A DNA stretch of 64,000 bases. Origin: Sepioteuthis lessoniana (Eukaryota > Mollusca > Cephalopoda > Myopsida > Loliginidae). The DNA lies in NCBI GenBank assembly GCA_963585895.1, contig OY757907.1, positions 107,091,512 through 107,155,511 of the forward strand, read 5' to 3'. A model generated the notes under the pieces. That model saw only the letters and a program-made list of their open reading frames with translations. It did not search any database and was not told the origin of the DNA. Position 1 is the first letter of the stretch. Each line of letters opens with the position of its first letter. Made by a program: the position numbers and the translations under genes. Positions 44,231-55,724 of the stretch are shown here, in pieces.

Positions 44231-45115
44231 CCAGCAAAGAAGGTTTTTTTTGTTGGTTTCATTACTGGAAGTAGCAATTGAATTGTCTATCAAAATCTAA
44301 GTATGAGATGTACTAATGAAAAAGAAATGTAAATAAAGTATTTATTTACAGTGAATTCTGTAAAAGACTAAACTTAATCAAAATCATTCATAGAATAATA
44401 GAAATATAACAAGGTTCCTCTGTGAGTGAATTAAACTGGTCATTATATTAGATACAAGTTTTTTTTATTGTCATTGTTGTCTATAAATAAACTCTATTGA
44501 TTATGCCTCCGAAGAAGGCTGCAGAGTTGACCATCTGATATTTGATGGTTATCTCAGCAACATAAAGGAGGATTTCACTTGTTGCAAAAAGTGAGGAATT
44601 GATGCATTATGTGACCATTCGGTGTTCAACTTCAAAGATTTTATAAAATAAGCAAAATAGAAATGCTGGTTTTGAAGTCAAATAACCAACTTAAAGATTT
44701 GCTTGTTTTAAAGAAAACAGGAAATTTTTTTAACATTTCTTAAATTCAAAAGCCTGGGATAAGATTGATTGTTAATGGTTTAAAGAAGGGGTGATGAACC
44801 TTTCCATATCTAAAGTAGTCTCTATTGAAATTATTATCTACTCATTAGAGTCACTCAATAAATTATTTGTATGTTGAGGATAAAATCTAAAGTTTAAATT
44901 TTTAGTTGATCAAATTTGTTTGATAAACTACTGAACTCAACTTTTAATAACTTTTTAGAAAGATTTTAAAGCATTTTTTTAGAGAAATCATTTGGATATC
45001 AGATTCTCAAGTGGAAGTGTATATAATTTGATGATTCCTCAAGGCCATAGAAAGCCACACTTTATACCTAAGAAACCTTTCCTTATCCCTTGTATAAACT
45101 TTTATCTTTACTTCT
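44231..45115. other. AT-rich non-coding sequence
   Basis: Nothing recognised. Confidence 0.5.
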
Positions 45116-45295
45116 CAACTGATAATGCTCATTATCAAAAATATCCTTTGGAAAAGTATGAACCCTCCAATGCTTCTCCCAGCTATGGGTTAAATAGTAT
45201 TACTGCTGTTCTACTGTAAAGATGGTTTTGGTATTAAATAACCCACAAAGGTTGATATGACATTAAACAAAGAAACCAAACCTAACCATTCTCAA
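45116..45295 (+). mobile_element. SINE 3' fragment (B/C tail)
   Basis: TATGAACCCTCCAATGCTTC, CAGCTATGGGTTAAATAGTA, then GGTATTAAATAACCCACAAA, GGTTGATATGACATTAAAC and AAACCAAACC. The tRNA-like head is missing. Confidence 0.7.
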
Positions 45296-45569
45296 TGATA
45301 TTTGTTTTCATGTAAATATGTTTTGAACAAATATCAACAGTTTAGTACTGTAGTTTTCAACATTATTTTTATTTCTTTTCCTTCCATTTTTGAATGTCAT
45401 TTACCAATTTTAAGATTGATTTAAAAGGTGAATTGTAATTGGTAAAAAGATCTATGTTCCAGCTATTTGAATTTACTAGTTCCCTCCTGAAATTCTTAAT
45501 ATCCCTCAGGGGTGAGTGGGTATTTTTCCTAGGTAAGATCTACCAGTATAGTAGTTGATTTGTCATTCT
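45296..45569. other. AT-rich non-coding sequence
   Basis: Nothing recognised. Confidence 0.45.
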
Positions 45570-46835
45570 CCAAAGTCACTTATTACTGAATATATATTAT
45601 CCAACCAACAAATACTTTAAAAAAAAAGTATTTTTGAACTAAATTATTACTGAATAGATGTTCTCCAACCAACTAATATTTTTTTTAAAAGTATTTTTGA
45701 ACTAAATTATGACTGAATAGATGTTCTCCAACCAACTAATATTTAAAAAAAAAGTATTTTTGAACTAAATTATGACTGAATAGATGTTCTCCAACCAACT
45801 AATATTTCTAAAAAAAGTATTTTTGAACTAAATTATGACTGAATAGATGTTCTCCCACCAACTAATATTTAAAAAAAAATATTTTTGAAGTAAATTATGA
45901 CTGAACAGATATTCTCCAACCAACAAATAGGGTTATTTTTTTAGAATATGTTTTTGGAATAATTTTATTTCTGAATAGATGTTCTCCAACCAATAAATAT
46001 GATTATCTTTTTTAAATATATTTTCCTACTATTTTATTACTGAATAGATTTTTTCAAACCAACAAGTAGGATAGTTTTTAATGTATTTTTGAATTATTTT
46101 TTTATTGAATAGATGTTTTCCAACCAACAAATATGAGGATTTTTTAAAAATATATTTTCAAACTATTTTATTTCTAAATAGATGTTTTCCAACCAACAAA
46201 TTTTTAAAAATTTATTTTTGAATTATTTTTTATTGAATAGATGTTCTCCAACCAACATATATGATTATTTTTTAATATATTTTTGAATTATTTCATTAAT
46301 AAATATATTTTCTCCAACCAACAAATACAATTATTTTTTAGATATATTTTTGAACAATTTTTTTACTGAATACATTTTCTCTAAACAACAAAAATAATCA
46401 TTTTTAAAGATATATTTTTGGATTATTTTATTAATGAATATATGTTCTCCAACCAACAAATTCAACTATTTTTTTAAAATGAATTATTTTTTTACTCAAA
46501 AGATGTTCTCCAGCTAACAAATATGTTATTTTTTAAAAATTTATTTTGGAATTATTTCATTACTGAATATATGTTCTCCAATCAATGAAAACTATTATTT
46601 TTTAAAAATATATATTTGAATTAGTTTATTTCTGAATATATGTTCTCTGACTAACAAATACGATTGTTTTTAAAAATATATTTTGGAATTATTTCACTAC
46701 TGAATATATATTGTCCAACCAACAAATAGAATTAAAAAAATGTTTTTGAATTATTCTATTGCTGAATATATGTTCTTCAACCAGCAAATGATTTTTTTTA
46801 AAAATATATTTTGGAATTATTCTATTATATACAAT
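45570..46835. repeat. Decaying ~63-bp tandem array, roughly 18-19 units
   Basis: The unit contains ACTGAATAGATGTTCTCCAA, CCAACTAATAT, an A/T-run and GTATTTTTGAACTAAATTA. GATGTTCTCC anchors at 45658, 45720, 45783, 45846 and 45908 give 62-63-bp steps. Beyond 45.95 kb steps lengthen to about 70 bp or become irregular and identity drops. Non-coding. Confidence 0.9.
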
Positions 46836-47685
46836 TGTATTTTAGTGAGACATGTTTTTTTTTTTGGGCTGCCAGATTGACTTTTCAAAGTCATTTTTAA
46901 AATTTTTATCTTAAATGAATTCTTGAAGGAAAAATATATATATATAAAAAGATTTTTTAATGATTATTTTTCTTTTAAATAATTGATTACTAATAACTAA
47001 AATAATTTTAAAAAATTGTCATTTCAACAATTTTCTTTAATTTTAATTAATCTTTTACTTAACACTTACGTTTGCTTTGATGGATGAGTAGAAACATCAG
47101 AAGTAAAGATGCGCTAATAATTGTCTTCAATGAAACTATCAGTCTTATTCATAAATAGAACTATCATATTCCTAATGTTCTGTAAATGTAAGGTATGATT
47201 TTCAGTCAACAAATAAAACATTAGGTAGATACATTTGATGCCTATGCACTTGGCAAGTAACTAGTTAAAATGAAGATTGAAAATTTTGTTCTTTTTTTAT
47301 AAAAGTTTATAATTTCAATAATTAATAAGTTCATGTTGAGCTGATTTTCTTAAGCACTGACTCATTAAAATGTAAAGGTAGCTGATGAAATCAATCATTT
47401 ATATCATAATCTATTGATTATGATGTGGGATAACACAGACAATAAGATTTTAATAGCAAAATAATGATGGAACATAAATGATATCAAGATGAAAAATCCT
47501 TCTGAATATAAATTTGATTTGTTACCTAGCTAAGAGGGCTGTTTCATAAGCTAGTCTATTCTCTTGGTACTCCACTACTTTAACCTTATGTCAGACTAGG
47601 TTGGACTTTGTAAATATCGATAACATATTTTATTCATAATAAGAATTACATAACACAAATGGTTTATTATTATTATAACTATTAT
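46836..47685. other. AT-rich non-coding sequence
   Basis: Nothing recognised. Confidence 0.5.
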
Positions 47686-47689
47686 TTTA

Positions 47690-48115
47690 CTTGTTGAAGT
47701 CAGTTTGACAGCAAGTTTTCTCTAGTCACCAGGACTTGCCTTGGTACTTTAGCTAATTTTAACAGTTCTGTAATCTGGATATTAATATCATTACTATTAC
47801 CATCATCATCATTTTACTCCTTGTGAGTTTTGCCCACCAGTTTTAACAGATGATTTTTCAAAATCCCAGATCTCATTATTTTACTCATTTGAGTGTTTTT
47901 CACCCCAGCATCAGCTGATGGTTTTCCATTGGAGTCTGAGTGACAGCAAGTCTCCAGGACTCTTCTTAGTATTCTGGTTGATCTCAACAATGCTGTAGTT
48001 TAGATGCTCTGCACTTGTCCTCTTATTTTCAAGTCCTCCAGTTCATGTACCAATCCTTTGGTGACTACCTAGCATACCAATTACAACTGGTATCACCATC
48101 CCATTATTATCATAA
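47690..48115 (-). pseudogene. Third non-LTR retrotransposon lineage, C-terminal debris
   Basis: Minus-strand frames give VTKGLVHELEDLKIRGQVQS, TTALLRSTRILRRVLE (48010-47920) and a second, diverged copy of the same segment, ITELLKLAKVPRQVLVTREN (47790-47700). I recognise this as the C-terminal tail of a widespread invertebrate non-LTR RT-like protein. The segment is duplicated within the fragment. Confidence 0.55.
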
Positions 48116-48238
48116 TATATTAAACTGTGTAACTTGATACATAGATTTATTGAACAAACAATCTGGTCTTACTGCTGAGTAATGAGAAATAATAACACAT
48201 GTTGGTATCAAGAAAATCATAGCACAGAAATTCAAAGA

Positions 48239-48478
48239 TTAGTCATTATTTTCATTGTTAATAATTAAATAGACTACACTTTTTAATATTTCACTGTTGG
48301 TATTCTTTTTTCTGTTTATAAATTCCTTAATTTCAATCTTCTCCTTTCTGTACATCCCTTTCTGCTCCTCTTTACAGTTTTTCTTTGCTTCCAGCATATC
48401 TTCTGTTGATTTACTTTCTTTTTTTTTTTGTTTACTTGAGCGATTTGAAATGATTTTAGTTGACTGATGCTCTTGCAT
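48239..48478 (-). other. Lys/Glu-rich 79-codon open frame, doubtful
   Basis: The minus-strand frame starts MQEHQSTKIISNRSSKQKKK and is very rich in K, E and N. A helical or coiled-coil tendency is possible, but such composition is expected from A-rich DNA. It has no homologous domain, splice context or partner exon that I can see. Listed only because it is the longest clean frame in this stretch. Confidence 0.15.
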
Positions 48479-49030
48479 TCTTAACTCACTAAAATGCCCA
48501 ATGCCATTATCTCAAATCCATAAACAAGCAGAAGTGCTGATCCACATGTAAATAATTTAGTTATTTGTGATGGAAACTGCGACTATTATCAGAAAAATAA
48601 AAGCAGCCCTGATCCTTAAAGCCTTATCTTTTTCTGTCAATAATGTGATTAAATATCCAGATAATAGCAAAATCAATCACACTCTTTGGTTCATCAATTA
48701 CCAATCAGCATTCAGGGGTTATTTTTATCCATTACATGTAAAATTCTCAACTTGATATGGTTTTTATAGAATAACAATTATTCCATCAAATTAAAAAGAA
48801 AAAGGTGGCAGGGATTATTATCACTCTCATAAGAAACAACAATAATTAGTTGAAGCAGAAGTAGAACAAGTACTACTATAATTAGAATAATTGAATTAAT
48901 TTGTTTGGTTTATTTGTTTAACCCCTCATGGGTTATTTAATGCTGCAAAAGGTTTCATTGTATTTTTTTTTCTTCTTGTAAATTGTATTTTTACTTCATT
49001 TGTCTATAATCATTCATATTATATGATACC
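48479..49030. other. AT-rich non-coding sequence
   Basis: A tail-like scrap (TTGTTTGGTTTATTTGTTTA, 48900-48925) of the B/C type. Otherwise nothing recognised. Confidence 0.45.
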
Positions 49031-49031
49031 A

Positions 49032-49085
49032 AGCATTCACAGCCCAGTCAACTGGGGCCGTAGAATACACCGACTGCATCTCTGT
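49032..49085 (+). mobile_element. Family C head fragment
   Basis: CCAGTCAACTGGGGCCGTAG and ATACACCGACTGCATCTCTG match the outer end of the C body in plus orientation, truncated after about 50 bp. Confidence 0.65.
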
Positions 49086-49089
49086 ATTT

Positions 49090-49280
49090 CTTTCAAGTTT
49101 TTTTGACTAAAGAAGCATTGAAAAGTTCTTGGTTCAACCAAGAAGAGCATGTCCTAGATCTAAAAAAACATATATGTGGTTCTCCATGTTGATCTTGTAT
49201 TTCTTCTTTTCAAGTTTCTTTAACTAAAGAGGCATTGAAAAGTTCTTGGTTCAACCAAGAAGAGCATAACTTAGTGTCAT
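49090..49280. repeat. 117-bp tandem duplication carrying perfect 19-nt palindromes
   Basis: GCATTGAAAAG at 49115 and 49232 marks two copies. Each contains the perfect palindrome TTCTTGGTTCAACCAAGAA (49126-49144 and 49243-49261), a 9-bp stem with a single-nucleotide centre. Confidence 0.85.
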
Positions 49281-49331
49281 GAAACATACATACTATTCCA
49301 CATATTTATCCTGCTATCAATTGATTTTGCA

Positions 49332-49432
49332 GTCTTATAGTCAAGTCATATTTAAAGCACCCGATGTCATTTGATCATCAAAGTTAAGCAGAGATGTGTC
49401 TGTTCATTTCTCAGATGAATGAATACATAGCA
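49332..49432 (+). pseudogene. 5S-rRNA-like relic (5S-derived SINE or pseudogene)
   Basis: The order of segments follows 5S rRNA: GCACCCGATGTCATTTGATC, then CAAAGTTAAGCAGAGATGTG (internal A-box region), then GTCTGTTCATTTCTCAGATG and AATGAATAC in the position of the GTTAGTACTTGGATGGG box. The upstream TATAGTCAAGTCATATTTAA fits the 5S 5' third. Substitutions are frequent, so it is not a functional gene. A 5S-headed SINE (SINE3 type) is the main alternative. Confidence 0.6.
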
Positions 49433-49499
49433 AGAGCAATAATTTTAGGCAACTTTAAGCCTAAGAGTCTGAATAAACCAAGCATTGTAAAATTTTTGA

Positions 49500-49575
49500 C
49501 CTCCTACCATGGTGTAATGGTTAAAATACTTGTCTAGTAGATCCATTGCTACTGAATAGTGAGTGTTATCCTCAC
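49500..49575 (+). mobile_element. tRNA-like SINE head fragment
   Basis: ACCATGGTGTAATGGTTAAA resembles the B-family A box; the B box (TGAGTGTTATCC) is eroded. The body is not recognisable. Confidence 0.45.
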
Positions 49576-49734
49576 TAAATGCCAAATATTTCTGTCATTG
49601 AGCTAAATCTAAATTATGCTTAATTTTCAATGATAGATTGATTTTAACCGTTATTTTATGTTGAGAGATTAAGAAATCATGCTCATTAAATATTCTTTAT
49701 TTCCATTTTTTTTAAATTTTTTCTTTTGAGTTTT
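49576..49734. other. AT-rich non-coding sequence
   Basis: Nothing recognised. Confidence 0.4.
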
Positions 49735-50005
49735 CTTTTTGCATACACTCTTATTGATGATGAATAATCTTTAAACAGATCTGTTTGACCATATAAACAA
49801 CCAGATACTGTAACTAAAGGTCAGAGTGGATCTGGGAGTAATGGTAATGAAAAAGTACTCCACACTCCCCATATCTCCAGAACTGGAGTCTCACCAACAA
49901 ATTCAGTTAAGTGTCATACTCAGGACACCTCATTTGGGGATTGCAGATTTCACCACTTGGTAGGGGATGCAGTCAGTATATCATAAGCCCTGCTGACAGG
50001 ATATG
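49735..50005 (-). mobile_element. Family C element, body, minus orientation
   Basis: CTGGGAGTAATGGTAATGAA, ACTCCCCATATCTCCAGAAC and GGATGCAGTCAGTATATC match the body. Only vestigial VNTR (CAGATCTGTTTGACCATATA) precedes it and the tail is lost. Confidence 0.75.
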
Positions 50006-52115
50006 CTTAATTTTTTGGTAATAAACTAAGCCAATTTTAATAAATGACAACATATTTTGAAATTCTTTTTCATGGTTCTTTTATTTGAAAAAAAAAAGGG
50101 TAGGGAAGTAGAATAGAATTTAGGAAAAAGGATTACTAATTTATTCATTTTTTGTAGGGCTGAGAAGGTTTCTCGACTCTCTTGTTCTTAAAGATTATTA
50201 AGAAGTCAACTTGAAATAAAACTTGGTATATATATCAATTTATATTAATAAATCAACTTGAAATAAAACATTATTCATAAGTCAACTTGATATAAAAATG
50301 AAAAATGGTTTAATTCTTTTGGTTTTTATATTTTTTTCTGACAAATACTTTCTCAGTATCATGTCAATCAAATATATAACAAAATAAACTTTCAACATGC
50401 AAAGCAAAATGAGAACCAAATTTTTTTAAAAAATGAATAAAATTCAAATAAATAAATAAATGAATATCTATATAAAAAAAATTTAGTTTCTTCTTATCTC
50501 CCACCCAGTAATTGAGTAATAATTTAACATTTTCCTCCTTTTTTCTTGAGTAAAGATAATTCTTCATTATCATGTTGATCAAACTGATTCCTCGTTCTGT
50601 CACCAATGTCTAAAGAATGACTCATTATTATTTTCTCAGACATTTTCCTTGGGGAATAAATGTTCAAATCCTGCTTCTGATCTATCTGCAACTCATCACA
50701 ATTCAACATATTCTGTTTTTATTCTCATGAGAAACTTATGCACCAACATACTGAATGACGCATATGTAAGCTCAAACTATTTATCTCTCAATCTCTCCTA
50801 TTTTGTTCATATCTAACTATTGATCTATCAATCTGTCATGCAGATATATCAATTTATTCACCTATACATTGTAAAAATCTATATATCTTTGATACAAGTC
50901 CAGTAACTGAATTATTTTGCTGAATTATCTGTTGACTATATGAATTGAAATGTCTATCATATCATTACATTTATTATAGTCCATTTTTCTCTTTATCTGT
51001 TTATACTCATCTGTTCATGTCTGTCTATTAATAAATCTACAGATGAGATACATGTGACTGAACATAACTCTCCATCCTTAACGTTGCCTACCCAAATACC
51101 TATTGGTACATTATTAAGTGCACAATAAATCTGCCTTGAGAATATGTATATCCTGTGTAAAACTCTATTTAGTTATTGCTTTCTCTCAACACACATATAT
51201 AACACTTTTACTTGTAATATCTCCAACTTTATATATACACTTCACTATTTTTCTACAAGTCTGATCAAAAAATTGTAAAACTGAAACTTGAAATTTTATT
51301 GAAATTTAAAATTTAAATCAAGGCATGTTTACAGTTGTGTAACTTATCTAATAAACTGAAGTCTATTTAAGTCAGTGCCAATGTTGTGAACAATGCCAAA
51401 TATTCAAGAGGAATGGATCAATACTTTTTACTACGTCAAACATTTGAAGATTTAGCAAAAGTCTTGTGTTATTTACTATGGCAAATAATAGCTTAACAAT
51501 ACCACGAGACTTGTTACTCATGCCCTCTAACCGACAAAGGCGGATGAAACTTGTGTTCCTTTTCTACAATGAAGTCTTTTTCTTTCCACAACAATGTGCC
51601 TTTTATCACTCTCTTAAAAAATTCCTTTATATGCACTCCAGCCAAAAGTCACTCTGATTTTGGTTCACTTCCAATGGTTATAGTCTCAAGACAACCATCT
51701 GTTGTTTATGTACATTGTAATTTATTGATATTCATAAGCAGTGATAATATTAAGGACTTGAATGACTGCATGTGCACAGATCCTATTGCAAATGGCTACT
51801 TTTTGTATTAAAAAATGTGAAGCAGTGCAGCCTTTTTGTTTCAAGTAAGGACAAACCATCAAATCCAATTTGAGAAAAATTACAAAGCCAGTCTTAATAT
51901 TTATTGATCAGCAGTTTTTGGTAAAATATAGGCTTTCAAATCATACATTGAGTGAAGCAAGTATGTTTCAGTGCACCTATGATCACAAGAGTACCAACCA
52001 CAGTAGGTAACATCAATGGCTTAAAATGATTTGGTCACATGATGTACATGTCACAAACTAGCACAAGCCAAAATATTGCAAAACTTTTGACTCGGTTTTG
52101 TAATATGATGCTGTC
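50006..52115. other. AT-rich sequence without a supported gene
   Basis: A short motif AAGTCAACTTGA(A/T)ATAAAA occurs three times at 50203-50297. Overlapping 63- and 86-codon plus frames at 51466-51811 have no recognised domain. Two minus frames at 50364-50709 are AT-rich translation. Confidence 0.45.
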
Positions 52116-52350
52116 TATTTGAGGATATGGAGGACATTAAAAGAAATATGATGGTTCACTTAGACACAGCATCAAAAGAGAAGTTTCAGAGGTGCTTCAA
52201 CCAAAGGAAAACTCACTGGAATAAGTGTTCTGAGGATATGAAGGGCATGAAAAGAAAATCAAGGTGCAGTTTGACACCATATCAAAAAAGGTTTTTTAAA
52301 GGTAATTTGACCTATGAAAAATTCAGTGGAATAAGTATTTTAAATTAGAG
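52116..52350 (+). pseudogene. mariner-type transposase, C-terminal fragment (probable)
   Basis: The 73-codon plus frame begins MEDIKRNMMVHLDTASKEKF, then QRCFNQRKTHWNKCSEDMKG. The pattern of an acidic IKRN helix followed by FQRCF..(R/W)...WNKC resembles the extreme C-terminus of mariner transposases. The DNA of this segment is then repeated in diverged form (from GAGGATATGAAGGGCATGAA). No catalytic region adjoins. Confidence 0.5.
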
Positions 52351-52535
52351 TATTATCTTTAAAAAATTCATGTTTCCTTCATTGTTCATTTCTGTTTTAG
52401 CAATTATAACTTCAAGCTAGGTACTTAAGAACATATCTCTTTGGTTTTATCCTTGGAGACTTTTTCTCCATCCACTGCTGAATTCCTCAAGGTATGTAAA
52501 ACATCAGGAATTATAAGCCTTATCTTGTTATGCTG
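52351..52535. other. Non-coding sequence
   Basis: Nothing recognised. Confidence 0.4.
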
Positions 52536-52636
52536 GCCTGTAACATATAGTTTGAATTCTGAGTTTACCTTGTGGCTAGACTGGTTACTCTACCAAGGCA
52601 AGAGAACCCAATCTGACCATAGCTAGTCAAGAGTTG
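52536..52636 (-). mobile_element. SINE family B fragment
   Basis: GTTTGAATTCTGAGTTTACC, GACTGGTTACTCTACCAAGG and AGAGAACCCAATCTGACC match the B body complement; truncated on both sides. Confidence 0.6.
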
Positions 52637-53055
52637 GTTTGGTTTGATGACACATCAACCATTGTAGGTAATTTAATACCAGATCCTCTTCATATGTATA
52701 TATCAAATATATATATGATTTGTAAACACATTTTGTAGATTACATTTTTAAGTAAGCAGGAGCTCTTTTTTGCACACAGTTAAATGGTTTCAAGTACTGC
52801 TATATAGCAGCCACAATTTAAAATCAGTCATTTGTTTGCACATAGTTTGTTCCATTTGACCCATAGATAGAAGCCTACTAGGTGCTACCACTTTGGGTCA
52901 AAGTGAACCTAGAAGCAGTGGCAATGAAGGGGTACCCAGCATTCCCCAAATCTCCAAGACAGGAGCCTCACCATCAGATGGTTTAATATTATATCTCAGA
53001 TACTTATAGGGGTGTCTTACCCCTCTGTAGAGATGCAGTCAGTGTATTAGCAGTT
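52637..53055 (-). mobile_element. Family C element, near full length, minus orientation
   Basis: Left edge is the tail complement (GGTTTGGTTTGATGACACAT, CAACC). VNTR units with GCACACAGTTAAATGGTTTC follow, then the body (ACCCAGCATTCCCCAAATCT to GATGCAGTCAGTGTATT). It faces the plus copy at 53.2 kb head to head. Confidence 0.8.
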
Positions 53056-53099
53056 AAAACATTTTTTAAGACTATATAATCCGTAAATCTTTTTAAAGA

Positions 53100-53210
53100 G
53101 AGCTTTTCATTTTCATTTCATGTTATATCAGAATGATGCTGTTCTTGATTGAAAATCAGTACAGCTCTGGGCTGAAAATTCCATCCAGAACAGCATCATT
53201 CTGTTGAAAC
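53100..53210 (+). mobile_element. Family D hairpin segment
   Basis: CAGAATGATGCTGTTCT (53129-53145) and AGAACAGCATCATTCTG (53187-53203) form a perfect 17-bp inverted repeat. The loop (GATTGAAAATCAGTACAGC) matches the hairpin segment of the D element at 31.17-31.22 kb. Confidence 0.8.
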
Positions 53211-53211
53211 A

Positions 53212-53742
53212 TGAGCCCAGTTAGCTGAGGCTGTAGAATACACTGATTACATCTCTACAGAAGAGTAAGACCCCACCACCACCACCACAACGAGTGTCTT
53301 GGATATGACATTAAACAATCTGATAGTGAGGCTCCAGTAATACTGGATCTTTGGGGAATGTAGAGTACCCCTTCATTGCCATTGCTCCATGGTCCCCTCT
53401 GGCTAGGAGTGATAACACCTGATAGGGCCCTATCTATTGGTAAAAAAGAACTGTATGACATTTAAATTGAGAGCAAACAAATGACTTATGCTAAATTGTT
53501 TAAAATAGAACTGTTTGATCATTTAACTGTATGTAAACAAATGACTGATGTTTAATTGAATTATTAGATACATAGCAATAATCAGAAACATTTAATTTTG
53601 TTGACTTATGCTAAATTGAATTGATTGAAACAGAACTGTTTGAACATTTGAGTGTGTGTATCAACAAAATGAGTTTACAAATCATATATTTGATATATAT
53701 ATAAAAATAGGATGTTTGATATACCATAAAACCAAAGCAAAT
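53212..53742 (+). mobile_element. Family C element, full length, plus orientation
   Basis: Head CCAGTTAGCTGAGGCTGTAG; body with (CCA)n, GGATATGACATTAAACAATC and GTAGAGTACCCCTTCATTGC; VNTR units with AAACAAATGACTTATGCTAA and AACTGTTTGA; tail GATATACCATAAAACCAAA. It sits inside a D element whose two parts flank it (53100-53210 and 53743-53950). Confidence 0.82.
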
Positions 53743-53950
53743 GAAATGAACACTAAAAGCTCTCTGTGTAGCAATTAAAGATTCATCGGTCTTAAAATAC
53801 ATTTCAACAGCACCAGTTCAAGCCATGATTGTAAATTGATCATATCTAAAAAAAGAATAGTAAGACTAGATGGAGCTACTATTACTGCTTGCCTTAATTC
53901 ACTTGCATCCCACAGGTGATAGTGTAGAATGTTCTTGGTATTTCTGCTTT
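53743..53950 (+). mobile_element. Family D 3' part
   Basis: AGCTCTCTGTGTAGCAATTA, AGATTCATCGGTCTTAAAAT, then CAAGCCATGATTGTAAATTG and TTGGTATTTCTGC continue the D element interrupted by the C insertion. Confidence 0.75.
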
Positions 53951-54039
53951 ATATTTTTTTGAGCTAGAATTTTTTTACTGAGCTGATAACAAAAGAATGG
54001 TGCACCATTGTGCCACACATTCTTAGAATGGCACTCTTC

Positions 54040-54201
54040 AAGTTTGGAAATCAGTTTTTTTTCCTTCTACTAGTCCAGTTAATCTATTCAGGCTAAAGAG
54101 CCTGGAATTAGCATGAAGTGAACCAAAAACAGAATCATTCAGGATTTGAACTTGGATCATTGAATTTGTTTCCTTATGACAATAACAGTTACACTATGTG
54201 T

Positions 54202-54202
<1 letters not shown>
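54040..54202 (-). mobile_element. SINE family B fragment with head, minus orientation
   Basis: The complement shows CCTTCTACTAGTCCAGTTAA, CAGGCTAAAGAGCCTGG and the B-box complement CAGGATTTGAACTTGG. The A-box end precedes (CA)n at 54201-54222 and (TA)n. Confidence 0.65.
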
Positions 54203-54238
<36 letters not shown>

Positions 54239-54239
54239 C

Positions 54240-55229
54240 TCTTAGACTCATCCTATTAATAATATATATAGGCCCATGAGTAAAAGACAGGATATTCTTA
54301 GATCAATATGTTTATCGTAAGAATCTCTTTGTTTTAGTTAGTTAATTTAATAAATACATATTTTGGAAAACCTGATCTAATTTTTTTTTTTACAGAGATT
54401 AACCACTTCTCTTTCTCTTGCACTATTTTTCCTTTAAATTTTTCTCAAATAACAAGCAATAAGTAAACATCTTACTTTAGTTAAAGATAATACATTCCAC
54501 TCCCAAGTTCCTTAATTGGTATCCATGCACATCTTTTAATGTTGAATATGCAACAAATTGGAAACATATAATCCAGGAAGACATCAGTTGTTGGATTCAG
54601 ATCTTCCTCCAGTCAGCAATGTATTGGCAGTGATTCATGTTTTTCATCTTGCCTTGTTTTCTATAGCCCCTTCTTTGGAAATGGTAAATAAAGTTCCCAG
54701 AATTTCTTCGTATTTTATGACTGTTGTTTATATCAGCATAACAAGTTCTCAGACGGGTTCTGCTGGCTAAATTCCAGAACCAGATTCTAGCAAGGAATAT
54801 CTGTTAATGATTTCTTTTTAGGTGTTTAGTTTGTAAAACCAGAATGCAAATCTACCTCAAGTTCTTTGATTAGATGAATATATATTCATAGGAACAGGAA
54901 TTTTATGGGAGTTTTCTAATAAGCTTTCTTGTGTTTGATTTATTTAGAAAGAAGGAAATAGGATTGAGTTGAAAAATGTCCAACAGAAAAATGCAACAAG
55001 TTCTCAGTTGAAAGTTGGTATTTAAATGGTAGAAATACATGGGGAAATAGATCTGCCTGTTGCTTTATTTTTTCTTTATATAATCTGTGATGTCATAGGT
55101 AGGATGGATTAAACAAACAAATCAAAACTTTCATTCTTGTTACAAATTGGATATATGGTTAATAATAATTGATGGCTTTTATTTGTTGACACATGGAAGT
55201 AAATAATGGAGTGTAATCTGACAATATGT
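54240..55229. other. Non-coding sequence
   Basis: A 70-codon plus frame at 54558-54770 has no domain. No repeat family recognised. Confidence 0.5.
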
Positions 55230-55290
55230 AGAGAAAAAATTGATAACAAGGTAATCCAAGTAGAAGGAGAGTTTTATTGACAAGTAAAAT

Positions 55291-55329
55291 TGACACTGTA
55301 GTGTTTCAGTTCTAGTGAACCATCATCAG
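55291..55329 (-). ncRNA. Hammerhead ribozyme-like motif
   Basis: On the minus strand CTGATGA (complement of 55323-55329) is followed by TGGTTCACTAGAACT, a 4-5-bp stem GTTC/GAAC with loop ACTA. Then comes GAAAC (complement of 55303-55307), a stem III CAC/GTG around TACA, and GTC as the expected cleavage triplet (55292-55294). All three core boxes are intact and in type I order. A matching stem I was not apparent by eye, which limits confidence. Confidence 0.5.
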
Positions 55330-55724
55330 GACAGTGAGGGATGATATTAGTGATGTTAAATCAATGATAGATGTTTAAATGTACAAAATACAAAAACTTA
55401 GGGAACATTTGTATAACAAGAAAAAGTTGGCCATTTAATTAGTGAATCAGCATTTGTTTGTTTTTTAAATTATGCCATATGACTTATTAGGAATATTGTA
55501 TAGAATTTACTTTTCATTTGTTTATCGAGAAAGATTCTGAATCAAAAGGACAAAATTATATCTAGTGTCCTTCTCAACATATTTTCCCCGAATATATACA
55601 GCTATACCTTTCCATTCATAGAATCAACCTTGAACTAATGCCAACTCACAATCTTATAAATTATTCCCCCCCCTCCCTACATCCATAACTTTGCCTAACA
55701 ATTCTTCTTCCAACAGCATAACCA

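Noticed and set aside
48239..48478. Coiled-coil gene
   Set aside because: K/E/N-rich translation is expected from an A-rich strand; no second line of evidence.
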